From assembly GCF_014217625.1 (NCBI RefSeq), contig NZ_CP043641.1, positions 2,170,001 to 2,234,000 on the forward strand: a DNA stretch of 64,000 bases, written 5' to 3'. The notes beneath the pieces are model-generated. The model had not been told where the DNA came from. It saw only the letters and a list, made by a program, of their open reading frames with translations, and searched no databases. Below are positions 63,865 through 64,000 of the stretch, piece after piece. This DNA is from Leifsonia shinshuensis. Its GTDB lineage: Bacteria > Actinomycetota > Actinomycetes > Actinomycetales > Microbacteriaceae. The position numbers and the translations under genes were made by a program. Every line of letters begins with the position of its first letter. The stretch's first letter is position 1.

Positions 63865-64000
63865 ATGGGTGTCGACGCGGAGGGCGAACGCTGGCGCCCC
63901 TCCGGCGACGACAGCGCGGAGACGGACGAGTGGCGGCGGGCCCTCACCGCCGGTGGCGCCGTCCAGCGCGCGGCAGAGGCCCGGCTCTACGAACTGCTCC
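63865..64000 (+). CDS. Sigma-70 family RNA polymerase sigma factor (N-terminal fragment, cut by window edge)
   Basis: The first 45 codons of a gene running off the window: MGVDAEGERWRPSGDDSAET then DEWRRALTAGGAVQRAAEAR and LYELL. The Trp-containing helix followed by A/E-rich RLYELL resembles the start of region 2 in actinobacterial ECF sigma factors. TACGAT (63853-63858) lies exactly 6 bases upstream of the ATG, the leaderless pattern. Assignment is tentative because the diagnostic regions lie outside. Confidence 0.55.
   Translation, partial: MGVDAEGERWRPSGDDSAETDEWRRALTAGGAVQRAAEARLYELL

Noticed and set aside
1..64000. CRISPR arrays, tRNA/rRNA genes, insertion sequences, prophage or integrase genes
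   Set aside because: No spaced short repeats, cloverleaf-like sequences or transposase/integrase motifs were recognised anywhere in the window; the repeats found are operators, hairpins or in-gene tandem repeats.

Overview
The window is GC-rich, densely packed, typical actinobacterial DNA. Evidence for this includes many 4-bp ATGA/GTGA gene overlaps, GTG starts, several probably leaderless genes, DUF2510/PrsW and MmyB-type regulators, and sugar ABC importers without their own ATPase. The gene repertoire (plant-sugar transport, cellulose/chitin-binding modules, small genome-style packing) suggests a Microbacteriaceae member such as Leifsonia or a relative. The genus is an inference, because no rRNA is present. 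I saw no tRNA, rRNA, CRISPR array, transposase or phage gene. About 67 protein-coding genes are supported.

Layout. 0-5 kb: DUF998 membrane protein, NarL/DesK-type two-component system, and a FtsX-type ABC transporter it may control. 5-17 kb: FUSC exporter, sigma factor with membrane anti-sigma-like partner, SRPBCC protein, PrsW-type protease, an NCS1 permease/aminotransferase pair, an ECF sigma factor with a SnoaL tail, a RibD-like reductase, hemerythrin protein and a PEP-mutase/isocitrate-lyase-like enzyme. 17.3-21.3 kb: a five-gene lower-GC operon. It encodes a Cys-free, Trp/Tyr-rich secreted peptide resembling lactococcin 972, then a four-Cys lipoprotein, a peptidoglycan-binding adaptor and an ABC ATPase/permease. 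This is the best candidate for a little-described system.

21-35 kb: a possibly frameshifted NAD(P)-binding protein, then a large secreted lamin-tail/beta-propeller/triple carbohydrate-binding protein. A seven-gene catabolic operon follows (binding protein, two permeases, split transketolase, FGGY kinase, TIM-barrel isomerase) under a divergent SorC regulator. Its content fits the transketolase route for the plant sugar D-apiose. A nucleoside hydrolase nearby carries a similar operator core in its promoter and may share the regulon.

35-50 kb: LacI regulator, RibD-like and YciI proteins, VanZ, ABC-2 exporter, and a sugar-acid cluster (SMP-30 lactonase, two SDRs, FadR-type regulator) around one palindrome. 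Secreted S53 peptidase and metallophosphoesterase, Kup potassium transporter, and a MmyB-type regulator divergent from an MFS/alcohol dehydrogenase/CMD operon complete this part. 50-64 kb: a ribokinase/RpiB/MHS-permease operon with twin LacI-type operators and its LacI regulator; alpha/beta hydrolase; an NCS1 permease/amidohydrolase pair divergent from TetR; an RHH/SRPBCC pair with a self-operator; an arginase-fold protein that has lost most metal ligands; small membrane proteins; a secreted beta-propeller; and the start of another sigma factor at the right edge.
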